Source of the DNA: Oribacterium parvum ACB1
GTDB lineage: Bacteria > Bacillota > Clostridia > Lachnospirales > Lachnospiraceae
Length of the DNA: 64,000 nt
Assembly: GCF_000238055.2 (NCBI RefSeq)
Contig: NZ_KE148312.1
Coordinates: 565,201 to 629,200, forward strand
Direction: 5' to 3'
The notes under the pieces were generated by a model, which was not told the DNA's origin, searched no databases, and saw only the letters and a list, made by a program, of their open reading frames with translations. Below, piece by piece: positions 14,611-24,815 of the stretch. The first letter of the stretch is position 1. Each line of letters begins with the position of its first letter. The position numbers and the translations under genes are program-made.

Positions 14611-17469
14611 TTAATACTTCTCATTCCCGGATACCGGGAACTGTTCCACCTTTCTTTCTTGCTTTATATCCTGCTTTGCTTTCTTCGTAGCCGTCTTTTC
14701 TTTAGCCTTTCCCGCAGCAGCTTTCGTTTGTGATGCATGATAATGAGCATCTCCGGGAATGGGAATTTGTGACAAATCCATGCCATCCATTCCACTGATA
14801 TCTACTATCGGCTCTGTTGCCTTTTCCTCCGGAAGAACCGGCTCGGACGATATCACCATCTGCTTCGGTGCAATTTTCTTCGGCTCGATTTCTTCCTTTT
14901 TCTCAAAAACTTTCTTCAGCTCTTTTTCCTTAGGCTTCTCCGCAACTTCTTTATGCTTCTCTACAACTTCCTTAGGCTTCTCTGCAACTTCTTTATGTTT
15001 CTCTACAACTTCTTTAGGCTTCTCCACAACTTGCTTTGGCTTCTCTATAACTTCTTTAGGCTTCTCTACAACTTCCTTAGGCTTCTCCACAACTTCCTTA
15101 GGCTTCTCCACATCTTGCTTTGGCTTCTCTACAACTTCTTTAGGCCTCTCCACAACTTGCTGTGGCTTCTCCGGCAAAGCTTTCTTCAGCGCTTCTTCCT
15201 GCTTCCCGAATTCAATCTTATTCGGTACAGCGTTCTCTGATGAAGCTGTTTCGGTTTCGCTTCTTGTTTCCCCTTCCCTTGTCAGTCGGAACTTCGATAC
15301 AAGGTTATTCAAAAGATTTGCCTGTCTGGAAAGCTCTTCCGAGGCAGCTGCAGACTCTTCCGCTGTAGCGGAATTGTTCTGTACCGTAGCGGAAATCTGT
15401 TCAATACCCGCACTAATCTGTGATACACCTTTTGCTTCTTCTTCCGATGCTGTGGAGATGTCCTGAATAAAGCTATTAATCTGTACCGTATGCTTTGAAA
15501 CTGTTCCCAAAGACTCCGCTGTCTCTTCTGTTATCTTGGCTCCTTTTTCCACTGCCAAAATGGTTTCTTCAATGAGGGTTGCCGTATTCTGAGCGGCCTT
15601 TGCTGATTTTTGTGCCAGATTTCCCACTTCATCCGCAACTACCGCGAAGCCTTTTCCTGCAGCGCCTGCTCTTGCCGCTTCTATTGCGGCGTTTAAAGAA
15701 AGGATATTGGTCTGGAACGCAATGTCATCAATCGTTTTGATGATTTTATTGATCTCATTGGACTTTTGAGTGATTTCCAGCATTGCTTTAGACATCTCCG
15801 ACATCTTTTTATTGCTTCGTTCTACCGCTTCACCGGTATGTCCGGAAAGAACGGAAGCCTTCACTGCCATCTCCGCCGTTTCCTTAATCTTTATGGAAAT
15901 ATCATTCATGGTAGCACTCAGCTGTTCAATCGAAGAAGCCTGTTCTGTAGCCCCCTGGGAAAGTCCCTGCGCGGCAGAACTTACCTGCCCGGCACCGGAA
16001 TTCACTGCACCGGCACTGTTCTTGATTTCGGACATAGTCTTATCCAGATCTCCGGTAATCTCCTGTAAAGTGAGAAGCAAGGGTCTATATGCACCGGGAT
16101 AGTTCTCTTCATTATCCAGCGCAACACAGAAATTCCCCTGTGAAAGTTCTTTTAACTTATCGGAAAGGTCCGTAATAATCCTTTGAATATTGGAGACAAC
16201 ATCCTGAATAGATGTACACAGATCTCCGATCTCATCTTTATTCTTATAGCGAATTCCTACCGCAAAATCTCCCTCTGCAACGGATTCACCGACTTTTGCG
16301 ATTTCCTTTAGTGGATGAAGCGCTTTTCGAATCAATATGGAGCTTACAACGATTAAAATTGCAAGACCTGCCGCACTGAAAAGCGTACAAAGTAAGACCA
16401 GACGATTTCTCGCAGACATAAACTCGCTGTTCAATACACTGACCATCGTCCAAAGCGTCACTCCATGGATATCCATAGGTCTAAAATAGACTCTTCTTAC
16501 TTCTCCCCGGTTCATCGGTACCGTTACAAGAAACGGCTCCTTCTTTTCCATACCCGTATGAATCTCCTCCATGGAGCTCTCGGGCACCACCTCTTCCAGA
16601 CTCTTCTTCTGCATATCCGGATTCATGCTGTATAGCACAGTCCCTTTATGGTCTAAAACACCGGTATGCAGGGATTTAAAATTTTCATCTTCCTGTTTTA
16701 CGCTGGAAAAGATCTCTACATTAATATCCAACATGACACAGCCGATAAACTCTCCCTTTGGATTTTTTAAGGGACTTGCCATCGTCATCACTTTGATCTC
16801 CGGACGCAAGGTATCTGCGTATGCGTCGGTAAGAAATCTGTCTCCCGTCTCTTTTGCTTTTTTATACCAGTCTGTAGCCGAATAAAAATCATAGGGCAAG
16901 GACATAATCTCTCCGGCTTCTCTCGCAGTCGGAGTCATATAGATTCCATATTCTTTTATTCCTTGTTGAAACCCGTTCGGCTCGAAAAAGATTCCCGTCC
17001 CAAGCAAAGAAGGATTGCTTGCAACCGATGCATTGAGAGAATCCAGGAACATAGATTCCGTATTGTATCTGGATGCGGAAAGTTCCGCATCAATAACCCG
17101 GGATTGAAAATGAGTTGCCTCCATACCTGAGAGAGAAAGCGCTTTTCCGTTCAGATCTTTCACCTTCCAAATCTGATTCAGCACAGCTCCGACAGAGTCC
17201 TCCTGCTCATTCATCTTTTGTACGCCTACTTCCATAGTGGAGGAAATAGATTCCAAGCTTGCAATTACTTTCTGCACGTCTCCCATGGACATCGTTGCCT
17301 TATCGTTTAGATTGCCATCCAGCGCGGAGCTGATTGCTTTCTGTCCGGTGTAAATAATACTTAAGCTCATCAATAAAAATACAAGAACAATACACAAGCC
17401 CAAGATTGCAGAGAGTCTGGTGCCGATTGATCCCTTCTTTCCCTGCTTCCCCTTTCCCTTTTTCATCAT
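14611..17469 (-). CDS. Methyl-accepting chemotaxis protein with heptad-repeat C-terminal tail
   Basis: A 952-aa transmembrane chemoreceptor. An N-terminal helix ([28 protein letters not shown]) and a dCache-type sensor region containing [13 protein letters not shown] and [16 protein letters not shown] precede a second helix near residue 370. One or two HAMP units and the cytoplasmic MCP signalling domain follow, with the invariant tip [23 protein letters not shown]. After residue about 726 there is an unusual extension of about 225 residues. It contains at least ten heptads of the type EKPKEVV (about 765-845), then a Lys/Ala-rich end. No NWETF-like CheR tether is seen. GGGAGGG precedes tandem ATGs. 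It is a paralogue of the MCP gene immediately upstream. Confidence 0.93.
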   Translation of the reverse strand: MMKKGKGKQGKKGSIGTRLSAILGLCIVLVFLLMSLSIIYTGQKAISSALDGNLNDKATMSMGDVQKVIASLESISSTMEVGVQKMNEQEDSVGAVLNQIWKVKDLNGKALSLSGMEATHFQSRVIDAELSASRYNTESMFLDSLNASVASNPSLLGTGIFFEPNGFQQGIKEYGIYMTPTAREAGEIMSLPYDFYSATDWYKKAKETGDRFLTDAYADTLRPEIKVMTMASPLKNPKGEFIGCVMLDINVEIFSSVKQEDENFKSLHTGVLDHKGTVLYSMNPDMQKKSLEEVVPESSMEEIHTGMEKKEPFLVTVPMNRGEVRRVYFRPMDIHGVTLWTMVSVLNSEFMSARNRLVLLCTLFSAAGLAILIVVSSILIRKALHPLKEIAKVGESVAEGDFAVGIRYKNKDEIGDLCTSIQDVVSNIQRIITDLSDKLKELSQGNFCVALDNEENYPGAYRPLLLTLQEITGDLDKTMSEIKNSAGAVNSGAGQVSSAAQGLSQGATEQASSIEQLSATMNDISIKIKETAEMAVKASVLSGHTGEAVERSNKKMSEMSKAMLEITQKSNEINKIIKTIDDIAFQTNILSLNAAIEAARAGAAGKGFAVVADEVGNLAQKSAKAAQNTATLIEETILAVEKGAKITEETAESLGTVSKHTVQINSFIQDISTASEEEAKGVSQISAGIEQISATVQNNSATAEESAAASEELSRQANLLNNLVSKFRLTREGETRSETETASSENAVPNKIEFGKQEEALKKALPEKPQQVVERPKEVVEKPKQDVEKPKEVVEKPKEVVEKPKEVIEKPKQVVEKPKEVVEKHKEVAEKPKEVVEKHKEVAEKPKEKELKKVFEKKEEIEPKKIAPKQMVISSEPVLPEEKATEPIVDISGMDGMDLSQIPIPGDAHYHASQTKAAAGKAKEKTATKKAKQDIKQERKVEQFPVSGNEKY
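14935..15175 (-). repeat. 21-bp in-frame tandem repeat in the MCP gene (about 11-12 copies)
   Basis: Repeats of a 21-bp unit encode the heptads PK(E/Q)VVEK with variants [14 protein letters not shown] and PKEVIEK. Some neighbouring units are nearly identical at DNA level, which points to recent expansion. Confidence 0.9.
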
Positions 17470-17505
17470 TTTCCCTCCCTGAAAAATTCCGGATTCCTTT
17501 TGAAT

Positions 17506-19704
17506 CTAATTTTCTTTTAAAGTAAAGCGCTCTACCAGATCATTCAGTATATTTGCCTGACCGGACATTTCTTCCGAAGCGGCAGCGGATTCCTGCGCCG
17601 TTGCGGAGTTATTCTGCACAACGGAAGAAATCTGATCGATTCCCTGTGTAAGCTGCGCTATCCCTCGAGCCTCTTCTTCCGAGGCAGCTGAAATATCCTG
17701 AATATAGTTGTTAATCTTTTCGGTGTGTTGAGAAACGGTATCCAAAGATTCCGCAGTTTCTCTGCTGATTCTTGCTCCCTTTTCTACAGCATCAATGGTT
17801 TCCTCTATTAGAGATGCCGTATTCTGTGCCGCCTTCGCCGACTTCTGTGCGAGATTTCCAACTTCATCCGCCACAACGGCAAAGCCCTTTCCGGCAGCCC
17901 CTGCTCTTGCAGCTTCAATTGCCGCGTTTAAGGACAGGATATTGGTCTGGAAGGCAATGTCGTCAATGGTCTTTATAATCTTACTGATTTCATTGGATTT
18001 CTCGGTGATTTCCACCATAGCCCTGGACATCTCTTCCATCTTTGTATTACTCATAACTACGGCATTCCCCGTATCTGTAGACAAGCGAGACGCTTCCTGT
18101 GCCGTATGTGCCGTTTCCTTGATTCTTTCAGAAATATCGCTCATTGTTGAGCTCAACTCTCCTATAGAAGAAGCCTGCTCGGTTGCGCCCTCGGAAAGTC
18201 CCTGCGCCGCAAAACTTACCTGCCCTGCACTGCTATTTACCTTCATTGCACTTCCTTGTATCTCGGACATCGTCCGAGAAAGGTCGGTGGTAATCTTGGA
18301 AAGAGCCTCCAGAATCGGAATATATGCACCGGTATAATATTCTTCATTATCTTTGCTCAGGTTAAAATTGCCCTTTGCCATTTCTCCCAGTTTCTCGGTT
18401 AAATCCGAAATGATATGTCTGACTCTGTCTACCACTTCCTGTATTGCCAAAATCAATGCACCTATTTCATCCTGATAGGCATAGGACATCTCAATATCAA
18501 AATCGCCTTCTGCAAGCTTTTTTCCGCACCGGGAAACCATGGCAAGTGGCTTCAAACTCTTATTCAGATAAAATACCGTTGCCAATATGACAATCGCGAC
18601 CGTCAAAAGTCCTAGTACCGTTGCTACAAGCACCATCCTGTCCACGGCATGATCATAATCAATTTCCGTCATATTGATGCGGAACCACCAAGTTGTGCCG
18701 TTCAGATTCACCGGTTCAAAAAATTCTCTTTCTGCTGCACCGGACTTTCCTATTACCTTTCTGGTAAAGCGTTCTCCACCGGCCATAAGATCCTTTACCT
18801 CTTTATATGCCTTCTCGGAAAGAACATCCGAAAGCTTCATACCCCTTTGTTTTTCATTTCCATGTATCACTTCTTCCGAATCGATAATCTCGGAAAACAT
18901 AGTCGGATACTCTGCATCGGTCTTACTTACCTTGGTAAGAACGTCTGCATTAATATCTAATAGAGTAAGACCCTTAAACTCACCGTTTACCATAATCGGA
19001 CTTGTAATGGTAAAGAGCTCTGCTCCTCCTGCCTTATCATCCTTATAAACATTGGTAATGACTGATTTTCCCTCTTTTCCTGCTTTGTAATAGTCCTTGT
19101 CCTTATATAAGTCATAATCGATACGTTGTACAATCTTCTCCTTCGCACCTTCTCTTGTAATAAATATGCCATAGTCGGAAGAATCCGGAAAAAAGGCATT
19201 CGGTTCAAAAAAGGTTCCGCCGCCGATAATATTTTCATCTTCCAAAATGGAAGCATGAAGTGTATTCAGGAGAACCGCCTCCGCATTGTATCTTGAAGCG
19301 GGAATCTCTTTATCCACAATTCCGCTTCGCAGGGTTACCGGATCCATTCCCGTAACGGAAACCATGTTGTTTTTTGAAAAGTCCTGCACCTTCCAAGTTT
19401 GAACGGGAGCCTCTCCCACCTTGTCATTTTCATCATAAATAAAGCTGATTCCTTCATTGATTGTAGCGGAAATATGGCTTAATTTATCCACCGTAGAAGA
19501 CAGCTCGGCAGCTCCGTTCATCGCTTTTTCCGTCATAGAATCATCAATCTGAGGATCAATATCCAGCTCAAAGGAATGCACCAAGATATAGCAAAGTACC
19601 AGAATAAGCACAAAAGAAACTGCACCCAAAACAATAGACAGTCTTCCTTTCAGACTGATTCTCTTCAGGAAACTGCCTTTATTCTTTTCCACATATTTGC
19701 TCAT
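17506..19704 (-). CDS. Methyl-accepting chemotaxis protein
   Basis: A 732-aa transmembrane chemoreceptor. First membrane helix ([23 protein letters not shown]), dCache-like sensor ([33 protein letters not shown]), second helix ([24 protein letters not shown]), HAMP and a full MCP signalling domain with [23 protein letters not shown]. It ends shortly after the methylation helix (VERFTLKEN), so it lacks the long tail of its paralogue. I prefer the ATG at 19704, 12 nt after AAGGAGG; other starts lie up to 33 bp upstream. The two MCP genes are separated by 36 bp and appear to be a tandem duplication, transcribed away from the flgB-che operon. Confidence 0.93.
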   Translation of the reverse strand: MSKYVEKNKGSFLKRISLKGRLSIVLGAVSFVLILVLCYILVHSFELDIDPQIDDSMTEKAMNGAAELSSTVDKLSHISATINEGISFIYDENDKVGEAPVQTWKVQDFSKNNMVSVTGMDPVTLRSGIVDKEIPASRYNAEAVLLNTLHASILEDENIIGGGTFFEPNAFFPDSSDYGIFITREGAKEKIVQRIDYDLYKDKDYYKAGKEGKSVITNVYKDDKAGGAELFTITSPIMVNGEFKGLTLLDINADVLTKVSKTDAEYPTMFSEIIDSEEVIHGNEKQRGMKLSDVLSEKAYKEVKDLMAGGERFTRKVIGKSGAAEREFFEPVNLNGTTWWFRINMTEIDYDHAVDRMVLVATVLGLLTVAIVILATVFYLNKSLKPLAMVSRCGKKLAEGDFDIEMSYAYQDEIGALILAIQEVVDRVRHIISDLTEKLGEMAKGNFNLSKDNEEYYTGAYIPILEALSKITTDLSRTMSEIQGSAMKVNSSAGQVSFAAQGLSEGATEQASSIGELSSTMSDISERIKETAHTAQEASRLSTDTGNAVVMSNTKMEEMSRAMVEITEKSNEISKIIKTIDDIAFQTNILSLNAAIEAARAGAAGKGFAVVADEVGNLAQKSAKAAQNTASLIEETIDAVEKGARISRETAESLDTVSQHTEKINNYIQDISAASEEEARGIAQLTQGIDQISSVVQNNSATAQESAAASEEMSGQANILNDLVERFTLKEN

Positions 19705-20108
19705 ACCGTTCAAAAACCTCCTTAAAGCAAAGTCCAATCCTTTCTCCTTGTTTTTTCGACTAAGATTGACTTTCTATAAGTTTGCCATTCCCTTGCTCTC
19801 CCCTTCTAAAAAGAAAGGCTATTTTTTTGGAGTATTCATCAGACCGGCGCAATATCCGTCTCTTTCAATAGAACTACGGCTTTACGAGAGAACGCAGTAA
19901 TGTTAAAATATTCTTAAAATATGTCGGAATGTTGCATACTGATTTCAGGGCATTCGTTTCAAACCGGAAGACATTGCAAGTCGCTTCTTTTCGAGAATAA
20001 ATCGAGAGAAAATATTGCAAAATATTCGCTTTTTTCCATTTTTCTCTTATACAATTGCGTTTTGCGTTCGATAAAGTGAGGAAAGATCGATTTGGAGAAA
20101 GGATTGCT
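19705..20108. other. Divergent promoter region between MCP and flgB-che genes
   Basis: About 400 bp of AT-rich sequence holding the upstream regions of the two divergent units. A TATACA box near 20050 could serve the flgB transcript, but I do not see a convincing matching -35 or a clear sigma-28 site. No gene is supported here. Confidence 0.35.
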
Positions 20109-20498
20109 ATGTCAATATTTTACGGAAATGGAATAGCCCTTACGGAAAAGACGCTTGATTTGCTATGGGGAAGACAGAATCTTACGGTAAACAATATTGC
20201 CAATGTGGATACCCCAAACTATAAATCCAAGTATCTCACTTTTGAGAACGAGCTTCTTCACCATATCACTATGGCAGAAAAGGGCAGTCAGAAAAAAATA
20301 AAAGTATCCGAAGCAATTCGTATGCAAAGACCCAGGATACACAGTACCAGGAATGAATCCAGCCGCTTGGACGGAAACAACGTAGATATGGATCAAGAGC
20401 AGGTGGAGCTTGTCAAGACCACCTATGCCTATCAGTTCATGGTGAACTCAATTAATAATGATTTAAAACGACTCTCGACAGCAGTGAAAAACTTCTAG
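20109..20498 (+). CDS. flgB: Flagellar basal-body rod protein FlgB
   Basis: A proximal rod component of the flagellar basal body. The 129-aa length fits. Family features: GRQNLTVNNIANVDTPNYKSKYLTFENEL at the N-terminus (the axial-protein motif NNIANVDTPNYK) and a C-terminal amphipathic helix (EQVELVKTTYAYQFMVNSINNDLKRLSTAVKNF). I chose the ATG at 20109, preceded by GGAGAAAGGA. An in-frame extension to 20055 exists but lacks a ribosome-binding site and is not conserved in style. It stands alone, directly ahead of cheA; the usual partners flgC, fliE and fliF do not follow. Confidence 0.93.
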   Translation: MSIFYGNGIALTEKTLDLLWGRQNLTVNNIANVDTPNYKSKYLTFENELLHHITMAEKGSQKKIKVSEAIRMQRPRIHSTRNESSRLDGNNVDMDQEQVELVKTTYAYQFMVNSINNDLKRLSTAVKNF

Positions 20499-20580
20499 TC
20501 TTTTCTTCTGTTGAAAAGAATCGATTTGGGGGAGATGGAAAAGCATTTCCCGGGAAAATAGTGAAAAGGTGGTAAAACTT

Positions 20581-22656
20581 ATGGATAGTACAATGGAAGG
20601 AATGTTGGATACCTATCTTCTGGAGACGGAATCACTCTTGGATAAGTTAGATGAAATGCTGATTGCCGACGAGAAAATCGGCGATTTTTCCTCCGATGAT
20701 GTAAATGAAATTTTCCGTATCATGCACACCATAAAAGGTTCCAGTGCCATGATGGAATTTACTCCGATTTCCAACATTGCCCACCACATTGAAGATATGT
20801 TCTTCTTTATTCGAGACAAGGGCATGGATTGTTTAAGTAATGAGCAAAAGAACGAACTTTTCGATCTGATGTTCCGCTCGGAAGATTTTCTTCGCGGTGC
20901 TTTAGAAAAAGTGAAAGCCGGAGATCCTTTAGATGAAAATATAGAAGAATTTGCCGAAGAGATAAACAATTTCTTGGCAAAAATCTCCGGAAAGGAAAGC
21001 GGAAATACAAAGACCGCTTCCGGAGCAGGGCGTGCACAGGGGACCGTAGAAAGAGTGCTTCCGAATGATCCGAAAGCCATTAAATTCATCCATGTCTTCC
21101 TGGATCAGGGAATCGGCATGGAGAATCTTAGAGCATTTATGATTGTGAATGCTTTAAAAGAATATGATCTGGACTTCCGTTATTATCCAAGTGATATGGA
21201 TACAAACTCGGAAACCGCCCAAGTCATTGTCGATGACGGATTTTTCCTTGCCTTTGAAAAGGAAGAAGTCCTTGAAAAGGGAGAAAAGGTGTTAAGAGAG
21301 CAGAGCCATATTCTCTCTTATGAAATCGTGGATGCAAAAAAGAGTGAAGTAAAGACGGAAGAAAAGGAAAACATTTCCGTACAGAATCCTAAGCAGAATA
21401 AAGAGAAAGAAGCTGCACCGCAGCCACAGAATACCCAGCAGAAATCCACCGCTCCCGTAAAGCAAAGTTTGATTTCCGTAAATTTACAAAAGCTGGATAG
21501 TTTAAATGACCTCGTGGGAGAAATTGTAATCACAGAATCTATGGTTACTTCCTCTCCTGTTCTTCGTATGCTTCCGCAGGAAAGTCTGGATAACTTCATG
21601 AAATCCGCAAGACAGCTTCGAAAGCTTACCGATGATTTGCAGGACATCGCCATGAGTCTTCGAATGGTCTCCATTTCCGGCGTATTCCAGAAAATGAATC
21701 GTATCGTCCGCGATATGAAGCAGAAGCTCGGAAAAGACGTGAAGCTTACTATTATCGGCGAGGATACGGAAGTAGACAAAACCATTGTAGACAGTCTGCA
21801 GGATCCCTTGATGCACATCGTCAGAAACAGTATGGATCATGGTATTGAGACTACTAAGGAAGAACGTATTGCTGCCGGAAAGGATGCACAGGGAGAATTG
21901 ATTCTCTCCGCTTCCCATACCTCTTCCGAAGTGATTATCACCGTAGAGGATGACGGTTACGGTATGAATCCGGAAAAACTTTTGGATAAGGCGGAGGAAA
22001 AAGGACTGCTTTATAAGCCGCGTTCCGAATATTCCAAGAAGGAGGCCTTGGGCTTAATCATGCTTCCGGGCTTCTCTACCAATAAGAGTGTTACCGAATT
22101 CTCCGGCAGAGGCGTAGGGATGGACGTTGTAAAGAAGAATCTGGAATCGGTAGGAGGTGCCATCAGCATTTCCAGTGAACTGGGAAAAGGGTCTACCTTC
22201 ACGATGAAAATCCCGCTTACTCTGGCTATTATGGACGGTATGAAGGTTAACGTAGGCGATACAATCTTCACCATCCCCATCGTAAATATTCGCCAGTCCT
22301 TTAAAATAGACGATGCGGAAGTTGTCTTTGATGAAAATGGAAACGAGATGGTAAAAAGAATGGATGTCTTCTATCCCATCGTTCGCCTGAACAACTTCTA
22401 CGGCATAGAAGGAAAATACACCGACCTTGCAGACGGCGTTCTCATCTGGGTAGAAGCAAACGACAAGTCATGTTGTCTCTTTGTTGATGACTTAATCGGA
22501 GAACAGCAGGTTGTTGTAAAGCCGCTTCCCGCTTACTTTAACGCCTTTGATCTAAAGGCAAACGGAATCAATGGCTGCTCCATTCTCGGAGACGGAAATA
22601 TATGTATCATTTTAGATGTCTTAGGCTTGTACTCTCAAGCTATTGAAAATGAATAA
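20581..22656 (+). CDS. cheA: Chemotaxis histidine kinase CheA
   Basis: The central kinase of chemotaxis, coupling receptor arrays to phosphotransfer. Domains of the 691-aa protein: P1/HPt with phospho-accepting His49 in IMHTIKGSSAMMEF, a P2-like segment (about 155-240), a low-complexity linker rich in Glu/Gln/Lys, the P3 dimerization helices (LQKLDSLNDLVGEIVITESMV), P4 ATPase with HIVRNSMDHGIE (N box), VEDDGYGMNPEKL and FSGRGVGMDVVKKN, and the P5/CheW-like domain at the end. The ATG at 20581 lies 8 nt after AAGGTGG. cheW follows, starting 11 bp after the stop. Confidence 0.96.
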   Translation: MDSTMEGMLDTYLLETESLLDKLDEMLIADEKIGDFSSDDVNEIFRIMHTIKGSSAMMEFTPISNIAHHIEDMFFFIRDKGMDCLSNEQKNELFDLMFRSEDFLRGALEKVKAGDPLDENIEEFAEEINNFLAKISGKESGNTKTASGAGRAQGTVERVLPNDPKAIKFIHVFLDQGIGMENLRAFMIVNALKEYDLDFRYYPSDMDTNSETAQVIVDDGFFLAFEKEEVLEKGEKVLREQSHILSYEIVDAKKSEVKTEEKENISVQNPKQNKEKEAAPQPQNTQQKSTAPVKQSLISVNLQKLDSLNDLVGEIVITESMVTSSPVLRMLPQESLDNFMKSARQLRKLTDDLQDIAMSLRMVSISGVFQKMNRIVRDMKQKLGKDVKLTIIGEDTEVDKTIVDSLQDPLMHIVRNSMDHGIETTKEERIAAGKDAQGELILSASHTSSEVIITVEDDGYGMNPEKLLDKAEEKGLLYKPRSEYSKKEALGLIMLPGFSTNKSVTEFSGRGVGMDVVKKNLESVGGAISISSELGKGSTFTMKIPLTLAIMDGMKVNVGDTIFTIPIVNIRQSFKIDDAEVVFDENGNEMVKRMDVFYPIVRLNNFYGIEGKYTDLADGVLIWVEANDKSCCLFVDDLIGEQQVVVKPLPAYFNAFDLKANGINGCSILGDGNICIILDVLGLYSQAIENE

Positions 22657-22666
22657 GGAGGGAAGT

Positions 22667-23158
22667 ATGGCAGAAGAGTTTATGGATGAGTTTTTTGAAG
22701 ACGAAAAAATAGAAGAACAGGAAACAAATGACGCAGAACGCTGTCTTACCTTCGAATCCGCAGGGCTTGTCATGTATATGAGCACAAGCTATGTCATTGA
22801 GATTATCAATGATCACAGTATCACTGCTCTCCCCATGGTTCCTCACTATGTAAAGGGAATCATCAACCTGAGAGGTTCTATTTTACCTGTCATTGATATC
22901 CGGTTACTGATGGACAGAGAGGCAGAAGAATATACTTCAAAGACCTGTATTATTGTCTTAAATATTGAATCCATTCCTATCGGCATTATTGTGGACAGAG
23001 TACGACAGGTTATCGATATCGATCCGGATGAAGTGCAGTCCATTCCGCTCCGTAACAGACAGAAACTATGCAACGGCATGATTACTCTGGATTCCGGAGA
23101 GGTGGCCATGTCCTTTGATGCGGAGGCTTTGGTACAGTCCTCTTCCGAGGCTGTATAA
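22667..23158 (+). CDS. cheW: Chemotaxis coupling protein CheW
   Basis: A scaffold linking MCPs to CheA. A 163-aa single CheW domain with an acidic N-terminal lead (MAEEFMDEFFEDEKIEEQ). Signature segments are ALPMVPHYVKGIINLRGSILPVIDIRLL and IGIIVDRVRQVIDIDPDEV. The ATG at 22667 is preceded by AAGGAGGG. It sits between cheA (11-bp gap) and cheR (11-bp gap). Confidence 0.95.
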   Translation: MAEEFMDEFFEDEKIEEQETNDAERCLTFESAGLVMYMSTSYVIEIINDHSITALPMVPHYVKGIINLRGSILPVIDIRLLMDREAEEYTSKTCIIVLNIESIPIGIIVDRVRQVIDIDPDEVQSIPLRNRQKLCNGMITLDSGEVAMSFDAEALVQSSSEAV

Positions 23159-23169
23159 GGGGTTCTTTC

Positions 23170-23985
23170 ATGTATGATTTATCAGACGAAGACTTTAAAC
23201 GACTCTATACCTATATGCAGGAAAAATTCGGCATTGACTTACGAAAGAAAAAGCCTTTGATTGTTAGCCGCCTTTCCAGCATTTTGGAAAAATCGGGGTA
23301 TGGAGAGTTTCACAGCTATGTAAACGACATTCTCTCAAAAGAAAATCAAGACATGCTGACCACGCTTTTAAACAAGCTCACTACGAACTACACCTATTTT
23401 ATGAGAGAAGAATCCCACTTTGATTATTTGGAAAAGGTGGTTCTTCCGGAGCTTGCCAAAAAACATGAAAAGGACAAGGTCCTTTCTATCTGGAGCGCAG
23501 GCTGTTCTTCGGGAGAAGAGCCCTACAATATTTCCATGTATCTTCTGGAATTCTTTGGAAAGCTTCCCGGAAAATGGGATACCAGGATGCTCGCAACGGA
23601 TATCTCCCATAATGTACTGAACAAGGCGATTAATCCCTCTTATCCCGCGGAAAGTCTGGAAAAACTTCCTAATGCATGGAAAAACAAGTACTTTATTCAG
23701 CAAAAGGACGAAAGCTATACGGTCAGTAAAGAGCTAAGAAACAATGTGATTTTCCGCCCCTTTAATCTGATGGAACCCATTCACTTTAAACGAAACTTTG
23801 ACCTTATCTTCTGTCGAAATGTAATGATTTATTTTGACCAAGTAACAAAAGATGCTTTAGTGAAACGTTTTTATGATGCAACTTATCCGGGGGGATATCT
23901 TTTCATTGGTCACTCCGAAGGATTGACCAAGCAAAGCTGTCCTTATAAATATATTAAACCGGCTATCTATCGGAGAGAAGAATAG
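23170..23985 (+). CDS. cheR: Chemotaxis protein methyltransferase CheR
   Basis: Methylates glutamates of MCPs using S-adenosylmethionine. 271 aa, the normal length: N-terminal helical domain (about 1-75), then a Rossmann methyltransferase domain with WSAGCSSGEEPYNISMYL (SAM-binding), MLATDISHNVLNKA, FDLIFCRNVMIYFD and YLFIGHSEGL. Residues NYTYFMREESHFDYL match the family's N-T-xFFR(E) region. It is preceded by AAGGGG and is part of the flgB-che operon. Confidence 0.96.
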   Translation: MYDLSDEDFKRLYTYMQEKFGIDLRKKKPLIVSRLSSILEKSGYGEFHSYVNDILSKENQDMLTTLLNKLTTNYTYFMREESHFDYLEKVVLPELAKKHEKDKVLSIWSAGCSSGEEPYNISMYLLEFFGKLPGKWDTRMLATDISHNVLNKAINPSYPAESLEKLPNAWKNKYFIQQKDESYTVSKELRNNVIFRPFNLMEPIHFKRNFDLIFCRNVMIYFDQVTKDALVKRFYDATYPGGYLFIGHSEGLTKQSCPYKYIKPAIYRREE

Positions 23986-23998
23986 TCGAGGGGCAAAA

Positions 23999-24607
23999 AT
24001 GAAAACATTTTTTTCAAAGAATCACATCCAGATTATTGCCATGGGGGCTTCCACAGGAGGAACGGAAGCTCTTCTTTCGATTCTGGAAAAGTTGCCTGCT
24101 AATCTCCCTCCCATAGTCATTACACAACATATGCCTCCCGTTTTTACACAGATGTATGCCGAAAGACTGGATAAGCTCTGCAAGATGGAGGTACGGGAAG
24201 GAAAGGATCAGGACCGGCTGTATCCGGGACTCTGCCTCATTGCGCCCGGAGGGCTGCAGATGAAAGTTGTTCGGGACGTCCAAGGACTAAAAGTAGAGTG
24301 TAAGGAAGGCGAAAAGGTTTCCGGACACTGTCCTTCGATTGATTACCTCTTTACCTCCGTAGCCGAAAGTTGCGGGCATAATGCCATCGGTATCATTCTG
24401 ACCGGTATGGGAAAAGACGGGGCAAACGGACTGCTTGCTATGCACGAAAAAGGAGCCTTTACCTTGGGACAGGATCAGAAAAGCTCCATTGTTTACGGAA
24501 TGCCCATGGAGGCCTATAAACTCGGTGCTGTGGATAAGCAGGGAAACCTCAACGAAATTGCAAGCTTATTAATAAACGCCATGAAGGAAGGAGCGGCAGA
24601 AAGCTAA
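23999..24607 (+). CDS. cheB: CheB-type methylesterase lacking a receiver domain
   Basis: Removes methyl groups (or amide groups) from MCP glutamate sites. The 202-aa protein is only the catalytic domain. Ser18 lies in AMGASTGGTEAL, His44 in ITQHMPP, and Asp140 in TGMGKDGANG, the expected catalytic triad. The N-terminal response-regulator domain of ordinary CheB (about 120 aa plus linker) is absent, and there is no upstream frame for it: cheR ends 13 bp before. Activity would therefore not be controlled by CheA phosphotransfer in the usual way. No cheY, cheC, cheD or cheV is next to it. Confidence 0.92.
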   Translation: MKTFFSKNHIQIIAMGASTGGTEALLSILEKLPANLPPIVITQHMPPVFTQMYAERLDKLCKMEVREGKDQDRLYPGLCLIAPGGLQMKVVRDVQGLKVECKEGEKVSGHCPSIDYLFTSVAESCGHNAIGIILTGMGKDGANGLLAMHEKGAFTLGQDQKSSIVYGMPMEAYKLGAVDKQGNLNEIASLLINAMKEGAAES

Positions 24608-24620
24608 AGCTCCTTTTTCT
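24588..24620 (+). terminator. Terminator of the flgB-che operon
   Basis: AAGGAGC (24588-24594, inside the end of cheB) pairs with GCTCCTT (24609-24615), followed by TTTCT. The stem overlaps the stop codon region. Confidence 0.6.
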
Positions 24621-24815
24621 ATGCTTAACAAACAGCTCTCAAAAGCTCTATCAGCTCCTTTTTCTTTTATCTCTTTTTATCCATTATTTTTATTCTATGC
24701 TATACGATTTTGTCTTATCTTTCTTTTCTCCTTTGTCGATATTAAAAGCGTATGTAGATTATCTATCATAAAGATCAAACTCTTTATCTTTTTCTGATTG
24801 GTTTAGGAGCAAAAT

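Noticed and set aside
14759-15466. Long plus-strand ORF opposite the MCP tail
   Set aside because: Antisense shadow produced by the 21-bp repeat; Phe/Ser/Thr-rich, no ribosome-binding site, and the minus-strand MCP is unmistakable.
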